Of a stretch of DNA of 23,309 nucleotides, positions 7,702-14,800 are shown piece after piece. The notes below the pieces were generated by a model. It made no database searches. It was not told the DNA's origin and saw only the letters and a list, made by a program, of their open reading frames with translations. Position 1 is the first letter of the stretch; every line of letters starts with the position of its first letter. The stretch comes from SLLW01 sp964388615 (GTDB lineage: Bacteria; Bacteroidota; Rhodothermia; Balneolales; Natronogracilivirgulaceae): assembly GCA_964388615.1 (NCBI GenBank), contig CAYMBG010000037.1, forward strand, positions 1-23,309, read 5' to 3'. A program made the position numbers and the translations under genes.

Positions 7702-7730
7702 AGTATATGATACTATGAGCAATCATGCAA
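7702..7730 (-). promoter_or_regulatory. Sigma70-like promoter of the arsR cassette with inverted repeat in the spacer
   Basis: Reading the minus strand, TTGCAT (complement of 7725-7730) and TATACT (complement of 7702-7707) are separated by exactly 17 bp. The spacer region includes ATGATTGCTCAT (complement of 7715-7726), an ATGA/TCAT inverted repeat that overlaps the end of the -35 box. A repressor bound there would block the polymerase, as expected for ArsR autoregulation. A second repeat, AGTAT-ATG-ATACT, overlaps the -10. The predicted leader to the arsR start is about 40 bases. Confidence 0.55.
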
Positions 7731-7777
7731 GTATTGATGTTAGGCGATATTTGCAACAAAATGGTGAACGATTTTGA

Positions 7778-7806
7778 TTGACTTGTTGAAACAAAATACT
7801 TACGAT
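7778..7806 (+). promoter_or_regulatory. Sigma70-like promoter of higBA
   Basis: TTGACT at 7778-7783 and TACGAT at 7801-7806 are 17 bp apart, matching five and four of six consensus bases. The predicted start of transcription, near 7813, gives a leader of about 30 bases to the higB ATG. The -10 box lies within the left arm of a long inverted repeat, as expected for an autoregulated toxin-antitoxin operon. Confidence 0.5.
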
Positions 7807-7837
7807 GTGCGTTACTATCGTATTGCGTAAGTAATTT
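7793..7837. promoter_or_regulatory. Palindromic operator candidate upstream of higB
   Basis: The arms AAAATACTTACG (7793-7804) and CGTAAGTAATTT (7826-7837) match at 11 of 12 bases, with a 21-base spacer. The repeat overlaps the -10 box and the predicted transcription start of higBA and ends just before the higB ATG. HigA antitoxins bind inverted repeats at their own promoters, so this is the natural HigA site. The arms are seen directly; binding is inferred. Confidence 0.5.
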
Positions 7838-7841
7838 GTCA

Positions 7842-8126
7842 ATGATTGCGGATTTTGCAGACAAGGAAACTGAATCCGTCTGGCATGGAGAACGATCGGC
7901 CAAATTGCCGGTTGAGATTCAACAGACGGCAAGGCGGAAGTTGCGAATGATCAACAATGCGCAGGGTCTCGAAGATTTGAAGATTCCGCCGGCCAATCGT
8001 ATGGAGAAACTAAAAGGCGACTTGAAAGAATTTTACAGCATCAGAATTAACAGGCAATGGCGGGTGGTCTTCAGGTGGGAACGAGGCAATGCGTACAGGG
8101 TTCGCATTACTGATTATCACGGCTGA
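7842..8126 (+). CDS. higB: HigB-type toxin (RelE superfamily mRNA interferase)
   Basis: The protein has the whole HigB/plasmid-maintenance toxin signature: MIADFADKETESVWHGERSAKLP, RRKLRMINNAQGLEDLKIPPANRMEKLKGD, YSIRINRQWRVVFRWERG and the final ITDYHG. Members cleave mRNA on the ribosome and are neutralised by HigA. The ATG at 7842 is preferred over a TTG two codons earlier, because HigB proteins start directly at this Met; that gives 94 residues, the normal length. The toxin precedes the antitoxin, the usual HigBA order, with 32 bp to higA. A promoter and a palindrome lie directly upstream. No key residue appears to be missing, so the toxin should be active. Confidence 0.93.
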   Translation: MIADFADKETESVWHGERSAKLPVEIQQTARRKLRMINNAQGLEDLKIPPANRMEKLKGDLKEFYSIRINRQWRVVFRWERGNAYRVRITDYHG

Positions 8127-8158
8127 TTATGTCTGACCTACTAAATGAGTAAAAAAAT

Positions 8159-8455
8159 ATGCAATTGACAAATATACATCCCGGTGAGGTGTTGCGGGAA
8201 GAGTTTTTGAAACCGATGGGTATCACCGCATACCGGTTGGCCAGGGATACCGGTCTCCCCCAGACCCGTATCAGCGAGATTCTCCGGGGCAGACGAAGAA
8301 TCTCCGCCGATACGGCGCTCCGGCTTTCCAGGTTTTTCGGCACCAGCGCCAAATTCTGGCTTGGACTCCAGAACGATTTTGATCTGGAGGAAGAACGTTA
8401 CAACAAGGATGAGGAGTTGAAGCGGATCAAACCGCTGGAAGAAGATCCTGTTTGA
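8159..8455 (+). CDS. higA: HigA-type antitoxin (XRE-family helix-turn-helix)
   Basis: The 98-residue protein opens with the HigA signature NIHPGEVLREEFLKPMGITAYRLARDTGLPQTRISEILRGRRRISADTALRLSRFFGTS, followed by FWLGLQNDFDLEEE. The helix-turn-helix spans about residues 24-60. It binds and inhibits HigB and represses the operon. Its acidic and lysine-rich tail (EERYNKDEELKRIKPLEEDPV) is typical of the family. It is co-transcribed with higB and converges with the Y-family polymerase gene, whose stop lies 8 bp away. No terminator is visible between the two. Confidence 0.94.
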   Translation: MQLTNIHPGEVLREEFLKPMGITAYRLARDTGLPQTRISEILRGRRRISADTALRLSRFFGTSAKFWLGLQNDFDLEEERYNKDEELKRIKPLEEDPV

Positions 8456-8463
8456 AAAGCCCG

Positions 8464-9792
8464 TCAGCTCCGGTTTACAAAGTGGGTTTTGCCCGGCACC
8501 CCGTCTTTTACCGCACCTTTGACGATCGCATGTTTCCCATACACATTGTTGATGGTGTCGATGGAGCGGTACAGCCGGCCGAGGCGATCATCCTCCTGGA
8601 AAAAGATCTCGAGCTGATCACCCGGCACCATTTCGATAGTGTGCAGGCCCACTCCGCGAAAGGTGTGCCCCTCGCGCTGTGCCCGCGTCAGCAGCTCCAT
8701 CGCCACCGGTATACAGGCGTCCATCACATACTCGTCGATATGGGTGTAGCCGGGGGTGGTGAAGGCAAAGGAGGTGCCCTGCCACTGGACGTCCTGAAAC
8801 CGCAGGTAACAGCCGAAGCGGCGGGCTTTTCGCCGGTAGCCGCGCATCCGGTAGCAGACCTGCTGGATCGCCTTGACCAGCTCAGCGCGTACCTGGCCGA
8901 TGTCGGCTGTCCAGTCGGAAAAGGTGTGCATGAAACTCACCTCGTCGGGTACGTGGTGGGCATTGTCGAGGACTTTGGCGCGATCCTGGCCGGTCACCAC
9001 TTCGTAAAACAGACGCCCCTGCATGGCGCCGAAAATCCGCTCGAATATAGCCGGACCTCGTCGTCGCGCATCGGCAATGGTCAGGATGTTATGACGTTGC
9101 AGCCGCAGGTACCGTCGCCGTCCGATGCCCCAGACTTCATCGAGGGGGAGTTGGTCCAGCGCCGAACGGGCTTCATCTTCATCCATGAGCAGCAGCAGTC
9201 CGTTGGGTTTGCGGAGTCCGGATGCCAGTTTGGTGTACGTTTTGCTTCGCGCCATACCCACCGAACAGACCAATCCGAGCTCGTTGTAGATGGCCCGTTT
9301 GAGTCGTCCGGCAAAATCCAGAATGGCCCGGCGCGATTGCCGCTGCAGAAACGTCACATCCAGGAAGTACTCGTCCATCGAATACTTTTCCACGTCGGGC
9401 GCAAAATCTTCCAGGATCGCCTGCAGCTGCCGGCTGATGCCTTTGTACTTGTCATAGTCGATCTGCAGAAATACCAGATAGGGGCAGATCTGATGCGCCT
9501 CGAACGCGCTCATCGCCGTTTTTATGCCGAGCTGGCGCGCCTCGTAACTGGCGGTGGCCACGATGCCGCGCGGGGTGCCGTCGGGCTTACGCCATCCGCC
9601 CATCGCCACCGGAAGCCCGTACAGATTGTACGCCCGTTGCTCGACCTGCGCGTAGAAGCAGTTCATGTCGATGTGCAGGTAGAGCCGGGGTTTCAGGCTC
9701 ATATGCTGATGTTCCCGGGCCACGCTGCTGTAAAGCGTGATGCGGTGGACATCCTGTTCCAGGTCGTACGGGGTGATGCGGTCGGGGTTCAT
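8464..9792 (-). CDS. Y-family DNA polymerase (DinB/Pol IV-like)
   Basis: The 442-residue protein is a translesion polymerase. HIDMNCFYAQVEQ gives the first metal ligand, D42, and a Tyr steric gate (Y47, as in Dpo4). YSMDEYFLDVT gives D140 and E141, the other two carboxylates. Finger and thumb motifs follow (GIVATASYEARQLGIKTAMS, GMARSKTYTKLASGLRKPNG, LPLDEVWGIGRR), then a little-finger domain to the end. All catalytic residues are present, which argues against an inactive ImuB-type protein. The second Asp of the usual DMD is Asn (N44), away from the three ligands. Residues 1-30 precede the core, so the Met at 9702 is a plausible alternative start. A long frame on the opposite strand is a shadow of it. 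It lies between two toxin-antitoxin modules, and a small gene diverges from it. Confidence 0.92.
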   Translation of the reverse strand: MNPDRITPYDLEQDVHRITLYSSVAREHQHMSLKPRLYLHIDMNCFYAQVEQRAYNLYGLPVAMGGWRKPDGTPRGIVATASYEARQLGIKTAMSAFEAHQICPYLVFLQIDYDKYKGISRQLQAILEDFAPDVEKYSMDEYFLDVTFLQRQSRRAILDFAGRLKRAIYNELGLVCSVGMARSKTYTKLASGLRKPNGLLLLMDEDEARSALDQLPLDEVWGIGRRRYLRLQRHNILTIADARRRGPAIFERIFGAMQGRLFYEVVTGQDRAKVLDNAHHVPDEVSFMHTFSDWTADIGQVRAELVKAIQQVCYRMRGYRRKARRFGCYLRFQDVQWQGTSFAFTTPGYTHIDEYVMDACIPVAMELLTRAQREGHTFRGVGLHTIEMVPGDQLEIFFQEDDRLGRLYRSIDTINNVYGKHAIVKGAVKDGVPGKTHFVNRS

Positions 9793-10119
9793 ACGGACGG
9801 TTCGGTTTGCAAGCGTTTGATTACCAATATCCTATGTGTGGTGGTCCATCGGGGCGGTATTTTTTTTGAAACACCGTTTGATACGACAAAATATATGTGT
9901 AATTTATGTGTTCAGCTCTTTCGGAACAAGTGTCGAAGCAAAAAAAAGAAAGAAAAATCACAGCATACCGGGATCCGGTATAGGCACCGGTGCCGGCGTA
10001 CGAAACGAACCGGAGCACACCGTGCAGGAGATATCGGATCAACCCAAAAACCGCCCGACGTGGAAAAATATCCGGCCATCAACGTATTAAGCATATTCGC
10101 GGGGTTTCGCTCCCGGAAG
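9793..10119. promoter_or_regulatory. Divergent intergenic region between the polymerase and the small unknown gene
   Basis: No convincing gene is seen in this stretch, unless the small gene to the right begins at the earlier GTG at 10060. It holds a T tract (9859-9867), an A-rich purine tract (9940-9958), a short TGTTC/GAACA inverted repeat (9909-9913 and 9924-9928), and a cluster of ACCGG/CCGGT palindromes at 9966-9994. It must contain the promoter of the polymerase gene. I could not assign -35 and -10 boxes or a LexA site with confidence. Confidence 0.5.
9966..9994. repeat. Cluster of ACCGG-type palindromes
   Basis: TACCGG-GAT-CCGGTA (9966-9980) is a perfect inverted repeat. Three bases further on, GGCACCGGTGCC (9983-9994) is a perfect 12-base palindrome. 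Both are built on ACCGG/CCGGT. Their place between two divergent genes suggests an operator or a cruciform, but no known binding protein is assigned. Confidence 0.45.
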
Positions 10120-10344
10120 GTGAAGTTCGGCATCACCCCGCTGCGGTTCCAGCTGCCCGATGGACAGAGCCACCGCATCGCGCAGGTGCGCCAGTCGCAC
10201 ACCGAGCGGGTCGGACAGGCCATGCACTACCATTTTGTGGTTCGCTCCACCGAACAGCGCTACTTCCACATCGTCTTCGATGCCGGTAAGCTGACCTGGC
10301 ACCTGGTCCAGGAATTTGACGCCGAGCTGCTTTTCAATGAGTGA
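10120..10344 (+). CDS. Small conserved-looking protein of unknown function, divergent from the Y-family polymerase
   Basis: I do not recognise a family. The frame gives about 75 residues from a GTG at 10120, or 95 from a GTG at 10060; no ATG is available and neither has a clear ribosome binding site. Codons are strongly biased to G or C at the third position (GTG AAG TTC GGC ATC ACC), as in real genes here, and the overlapping frames look random. The product alternates polar and hydrophobic residues as in beta strands (FGITPLRFQLPDG, HYHFVVRSTEQRYFHIVFDAG, LTWHLVQEFDAELLFNE), with basic and His-rich stretches between them (HRIAQVRQSHTERV). It looks like a compact beta-rich fold with no signal peptide or membrane segment. 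It neighbours a repair polymerase and lies just before mazEF; a role in repair or nucleic-acid binding is a guess. Confidence 0.6.
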   Translation: MKFGITPLRFQLPDGQSHRIAQVRQSHTERVGQAMHYHFVVRSTEQRYFHIVFDAGKLTWHLVQEFDAELLFNE

Positions 10345-10440
10345 TCGTGCCGGTGTTAATTGATCAAAATGTTCCGGGCAATATAACAGATCGTGCCGTG
10401 TCGGCATCAGATTTGGTATTTGGCGCGTGTGCTGAAAAGA

Positions 10441-10470
10441 ATGGAATGCATTAATATGGAATGCATTAAT
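10441..10470. repeat. Perfect tandem 15-bp direct repeat upstream of the MazEF-type pair
   Basis: ATGGAATGCATTAAT occurs twice with no gap (10441-10455 and 10456-10470). Each copy contains the palindrome AATGCATT. The pair ends 79 bp before the antitoxin start. It may be an operator bound by the antitoxin or simply a slippage duplication. Confidence 0.6.
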
Positions 10471-10549
10471 TATGACATTCAACAATTTGTGTATTTCAGA
10501 TACGCATAAAAATTACTATTATGCTGTATAAACTTTAGCTTCTTGCTGT

Positions 10550-10783
10550 ATGAAACGCTTGAATATTACACTGCCTGATGACGTTGTAGAGCTTCTGGCT
10601 CAGAAGCCCAACAAAAGCCGTTACATTGCCGAGGTGCTGCGGGAAAAGGCTGAACAGGAGAAGCAGGTGAGACTGAGAAAGCTTCTTGTTGAGGGATATA
10701 AAAGCACTCGTGGCGAAGCTCAGACGGTCAATGACGAATGGGATGATGCCACTTTGAAGTCATGGGACAAATCCGATGAATAA
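10550..10783 (+). CDS. Ribbon-helix-helix antitoxin of a MazEF-type module
   Basis: The 77-residue protein starts MKRLNITLPDDVVELLAQKP and continues NKSRYIAEVLREKAEQEK, the beta strand and two helices of a CopG/ribbon-helix-helix DNA-binding domain. The acidic C-terminal tail (VNDEWDDATLKSWDKSDE) is the likely toxin-wrapping segment. Such proteins bind MazF-like toxins and repress their own operon. The gene overlaps the toxin by 8 bp, typical of translational coupling. No ribosome binding site is obvious before the ATG. The upstream 200 bp holds a perfect tandem repeat that may be its operator. The partner defines the function better than this sequence does. Confidence 0.88.
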   Translation: MKRLNITLPDDVVELLAQKPNKSRYIAEVLREKAEQEKQVRLRKLLVEGYKSTRGEAQTVNDEWDDATLKSWDKSDE

Positions 10784-11123
10784 GCTGAAACGGGGAGAGG
10801 TCTGGATCGTTGCCCTGGACCCGACGCTCGGCAGGGAAATCAGGAAAACGCGTCCGGCCGTGGTCATCTCCAATGATATCAACAATGAGTGTTCCGACAC
10901 GGTTACCGTCATTCCGATAACCTCATCCCTTGCAAAAGTATACCCGTTCGAGGTATCCGTTTCAAAAGGAGAAGGCGGTATGGAGCGTGATTCCAAAGCC
11001 AAAGCCGATCAGATCCGCACCATAGACAAGCAGCGGCTGGTCCGATGCATCGGCTTCCTTTCCACGGCAAAAATCCGTGCACTTGAGCACGCCCTGTCCA
11101 TTCATCTGGATATCCAACAATAA
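10776..11123 (+). CDS. MazF/PemK-family toxin (mRNA endoribonuclease)
   Basis: The 115-residue protein has the MazF fold signature: KLKRGEVWIVALDPTLGREIRKTRPAVVISNDINN at the start, with the catalytic Arg in the KTRPAVVIS stretch, then VTVIPITSS, the position of the catalytic Thr/Ser, and KADQIRTIDKQRLVRCIGFLS. Members cut RNA at short sequence motifs and stop growth when free of antitoxin. The start overlaps the end of the antitoxin gene. Its stop TAA is followed at once by the ATG of a deaminase gene, so the three may form one transcript. All motifs are intact, so an active toxin is expected. Confidence 0.93.
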   Translation: MNKLKRGEVWIVALDPTLGREIRKTRPAVVISNDINNECSDTVTVIPITSSLAKVYPFEVSVSKGEGGMERDSKAKADQIRTIDKQRLVRCIGFLSTAKIRALEHALSIHLDIQQ

Positions 11124-11747
11124 ATGGCATTCAAACACAGAATTAATTTTATGGATAACTATGTAACTACCTTCCCCGATCTTCATTTCCGGTTGCCGGA
11201 CTGGGTGGGTTCGGTGCTCCCCCCGCTCGCCCATGTGTTCAGCAATGATGAAGAGAAAATGCGCCTGGCTGTTATGCTGGCTAAAGAAAATGTACGTCAG
11301 GATACCGGCGGACCTTTTGGAGCGGCGATCTTCAACCGGGACAGCGGCCGGCTCATTGCCCCTGGCGTCAATATTGTGATTCCGGCGCACTGGTCAGGCG
11401 GACACGCCGAAATGGTCGCCTTTGCTCTTGCCCAGCAACGTTTCGGAACCCACGATCTCGGCGGTGGTGACATGCCATTTTGTGAACTTTTTACCAGCAC
11501 TGAACCCTGTGCCATGTGCCTTGGAGCCACACCGTGGTCGGGGGTCCGGCGCCTGGTATGCGGCGCCCGTGATGAAGATGCCCGCGGTGTCGGATTTGAC
11601 GAAGGGCCTAAAATTTCCGACTGGATGGGTGCACTGGAAGAACGGGGCATTCAAGTCACCCGGGATGTGCTTCGCGAGGAAGCGGCCGGGGTACTTAGCT
11701 ATTACGCCGGGCAGGGGAAACCGATCTATAACGCCCGCCAAAAGTGA
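11124..11747 (+). CDS. Zinc-dependent nucleoside/guanine deaminase-like protein (CDA fold)
   Basis: The protein carries the cytidine-deaminase-fold zinc site: H94-A-E96 (SGGHAEMVAF) and P128-C129-AM-C132 (STEPCAMCLGATPWSGVRRLVCGA). The Glu is the proton shuttle, and His and the two Cys bind zinc. Together with the GGPFGAAIF segment it fits the nucleoside deaminase group that includes guanine deaminase and TadA; its length (207, or 198 from the Met at 11151) is greater than TadA, favouring a free-base or nucleoside substrate. The first ATG directly abuts the MazF-like stop. It is probably co-transcribed with the toxin-antitoxin pair, which is unusual, but a passenger relation is likely. Exact substrate is unknown. 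Confidence 0.88.
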   Translation: MAFKHRINFMDNYVTTFPDLHFRLPDWVGSVLPPLAHVFSNDEEKMRLAVMLAKENVRQDTGGPFGAAIFNRDSGRLIAPGVNIVIPAHWSGGHAEMVAFALAQQRFGTHDLGGGDMPFCELFTSTEPCAMCLGATPWSGVRRLVCGARDEDARGVGFDEGPKISDWMGALEERGIQVTRDVLREEAAGVLSYYAGQGKPIYNARQK

Positions 11748-11882
11748 CGCTGTTGATGTCGGTTTAATATTTGCAGCTATCTGTTTGTTTTTTTGGTGTG
11801 ATTCTTGCTACTATTATGCTAATTTTGTCTCGTCCTGGTGCGATACAACAATTATTATAATTAGGGTCTCAAACATACAGCC

Positions 11883-14800
11883 ATGCTGAATACCTCTTTA
11901 TTTGGATTTGCCGATTCCATCCAGTTTGCAAAGGCTTCTCAAAAGCTGAATCGTTATACTGCCGGCAATATCGACTACCACGACATTGCAGAAACCATGC
12001 GTCGAATGTCCGGGGCTGCGTATGTTGCGTTTAATGTATCTGACCACAATGAAAAAACGTTCACGACCCAGGCTTTTGTTGGTAACAAGGCGGATATCCA
12101 ACAGGCCGTGGAAATAATGGGTTTAGAGTTTGAGGGCAGGACCTGGAAGCGAAATCCCCAGCGTGAAGAACGAATTCGTGGGAAAAAAACGACGCAATTT
12201 GAAAACCTGTCCCATATTTCTACAGAGGAGTTGCCCCAAAAGCTATTATCGGAAGTGGCTGTAGCATTGGATATCGGGCCCGTGGCTATTGTTAAGACGC
12301 TAACCGATGAGTACAATATTGGCGATTTTACACTTTTTTATCGAAACGGAAAGGTGCCGGTCAACCGGCATCTATCAGAGTCCTATGCCGATATGGTGGG
12401 TGCGGCTCTGAGCAGAATTCAAGCCGAGGAAAAGTTGAAAGAGCGGGAGCAGGAGCTGGCCGGCTTTTTTGAAGTGAACCTGGATCTGTTGTGTATCGCC
12501 GATACCGACGGGAATTTCATCAAGACCAATAAGGCCTGGGAAGAGATTTTGGGTTACACTACCAAGGAATTGGATCAAAAAAAGTTTCTGGAATTCGTAC
12601 ATCCCGATGATATGCAGCCGACCCTGGATGCAATGGCTTCCCTTGAGCGACAGGAGAAAGTGCTCAATTTTATCAATCGTTACCGGTGCAAGGATGGATC
12701 TTATCGTTGGATTGAGTGGCGCTCCAATCCAAAGGGAAAGCTTATTTATGCCGCTGCCCGTGATGTGACGGAACATATACAATCGCAAGAGGCCCTCAGG
12801 GAAAGTGAGAAAGAGTTAAATCTGTTCTTTTCACAATCGATGGACGGTTTTTTCTTTTTGATGCTGGATGAGCCTATTGACTGGCACGGAGGCTTGGATA
12901 AAGAGAAAATGTTGGATTATGCTTTTCACCATTTACGCATTACCAAAGTTAACCAGGCGATGCTGGATCAATACGGAGCAAAAGAAGATGAGATGATGGG
13001 TGCAACCGTAGCGGAACTTTTTCAAGATGATCCCGCACATGGACGTAAAATAATCCGCAAGGTGCTGGATGCGGGGAAAGTACATCTTCAGTCGCAGGAG
13101 CATCGATTTGACGGCACACCAATAACCATCATGGGGGATTACATTAATATTTATGATGACACCGGAAAGGTTACAGGTCATTTTGGAATTCAGCGTGATA
13201 TCACGGAAGAGGTTGAACTTAAAGAAAAGCTGTTTGCCAGTGAACAGTATCATCGCTCGCTGACCATGAGTATCCCCGATATGCTCTTCATATTCTCCAG
13301 GGAGGGAGTTTTTCTTGACTTTAAAGCGGATGAAAATAATCTCTACACGCGTCCGGGAAGTTTTCTGGGAAAAAACTATCGTGAGGTTTTGCCACCTGAG
13401 GTAGTTGCTCAAAAGAAGGTCGCCATGTCAGAGGCCATGGAAAAGCAGGATGTCGCGGAATTCACCTATTCGATGACCGACCAGGGGCAGACCCGCTATT
13501 TCCAGGCCAGGATTGTCCCATTCGGCAAGGAAAAGCTTATTTCTTCTATAAGGGATATCACAGACCGCAAGGCTGCTGAAAATGAACTCCAGAACAGCTA
13601 TGATTTTCAGAAAATGGTCTCGGGTATATCTGCCAGCCTGGTCAATGTGAAGAAGGCGAATTTTGACCGGACCGTGGATCATATGCTCGAAGAGACCGCA
13701 CGATATTTCACGGCTGACCGTGCCTATCTTTTTCTTTTTTCTGATGATCTTGCCACCATGACCAACTCCCATGAATGGTGTGCCGATGGTATTGATCCGC
13801 AAATTCAGAACCTGCAACAGGTGTCGGCTGACTCGCTTCCCTGGTGGAGTAATAAGATACTGAGCAAGGAGATCGTCCATATACCCGACGTTAACGCACT
13901 GCCTGATGAGGCGGATGCTGAAAAGAAAATATTCAAAGATCAGGATATTCGATCCCTGATTACCGTACCTGTTGCGAATGAGGAGCACTATTTTGGTTTT
14001 ATAGGTCTTGACAAGGTTCGGACACATTACCACTGGAGCGAGCAGAAGATCGAAAAACTGCAGACCATCGTCCATATTCTTGCCGATTCCATGGCAAGGT
14101 TGCGATATGAGGAGGAGCTTGTGATAGCCAAGCAGCAGGCGGATGAAGCGAATAAAGCCAAAAGTCAGTTTCTGGCAAATATGAGCCATGAGATACGTAC
14201 CCCTTTGAATGGAGTGATCGGCTTTACCGAGCTACTGGAAAAAACACCGCTCTCGCCGGCTCAAAAGCAGTATGTGGAGAATGCCAATACATCCGGTGTT
14301 ACATTGATGCAGATTATCAACGATATACTGGATTACTCCAAAATCGAGGCGGGTGCCCTGGAACTGGATCCGGTGAAGACGGATCTCATAGCGTTGCTCG
14401 AAAACAGCGTGGATATCATAAAATACCATGCCGGGAAAAATAATATCGAAGTGCTTTTGAACATTGATTGGAATATGCCGCGCTACGCTGTTGTGGACCC
14501 GGTACGACTCAAGCAGATTTTCGCCAATTTACTGGGAAATGCCCTGAAGTTTACTGAAAAAGGGGAAATCGAGATAAAAGCGGAATATGAGCGGAACGGG
14601 TCTGGAAAGGCTGATCTCCTTTTCTCGGTTCGTGATACCGGTATCGGCATTACCGAACATCAGCAGCAGAAGTTATTCAAAGCTTTTTCCCAGGCTGACA
14701 GCTCCACCACCCGTAAATATGGCGGTACCGGATTGGGGTTGATGATCTCTCAAATGATTGCTGAAAAAATGGGAAGTAGCATACACCTTGAAAGCAAAGA

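Noticed and set aside
9909..9928. A LexA (SOS) box upstream of the Y-family polymerase.
   Set aside because: TGTTC and GAACA are present, but the 10-base spacing and sequence do not match the E. coli or Bacillus-type boxes closely enough.
8452..10344. A 630-residue open frame on the plus strand.
   Set aside because: Most of it is antisense to the Y-family polymerase, whose catalytic motifs are clear. Only its last 75 or so codons look like a true gene, and these are annotated separately.
10087..10485. A 132-residue minus-strand frame over the small unknown gene.
   Set aside because: Its codon bias and composition are poor compared with the plus-strand frame, which shows strong G/C third positions.
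7657..11882. A mobile genetic island with defined ends.
   Set aside because: Despite two toxin-antitoxin pairs, no integrase, transposase, tRNA gene or matching flanking repeats could be found by eye.
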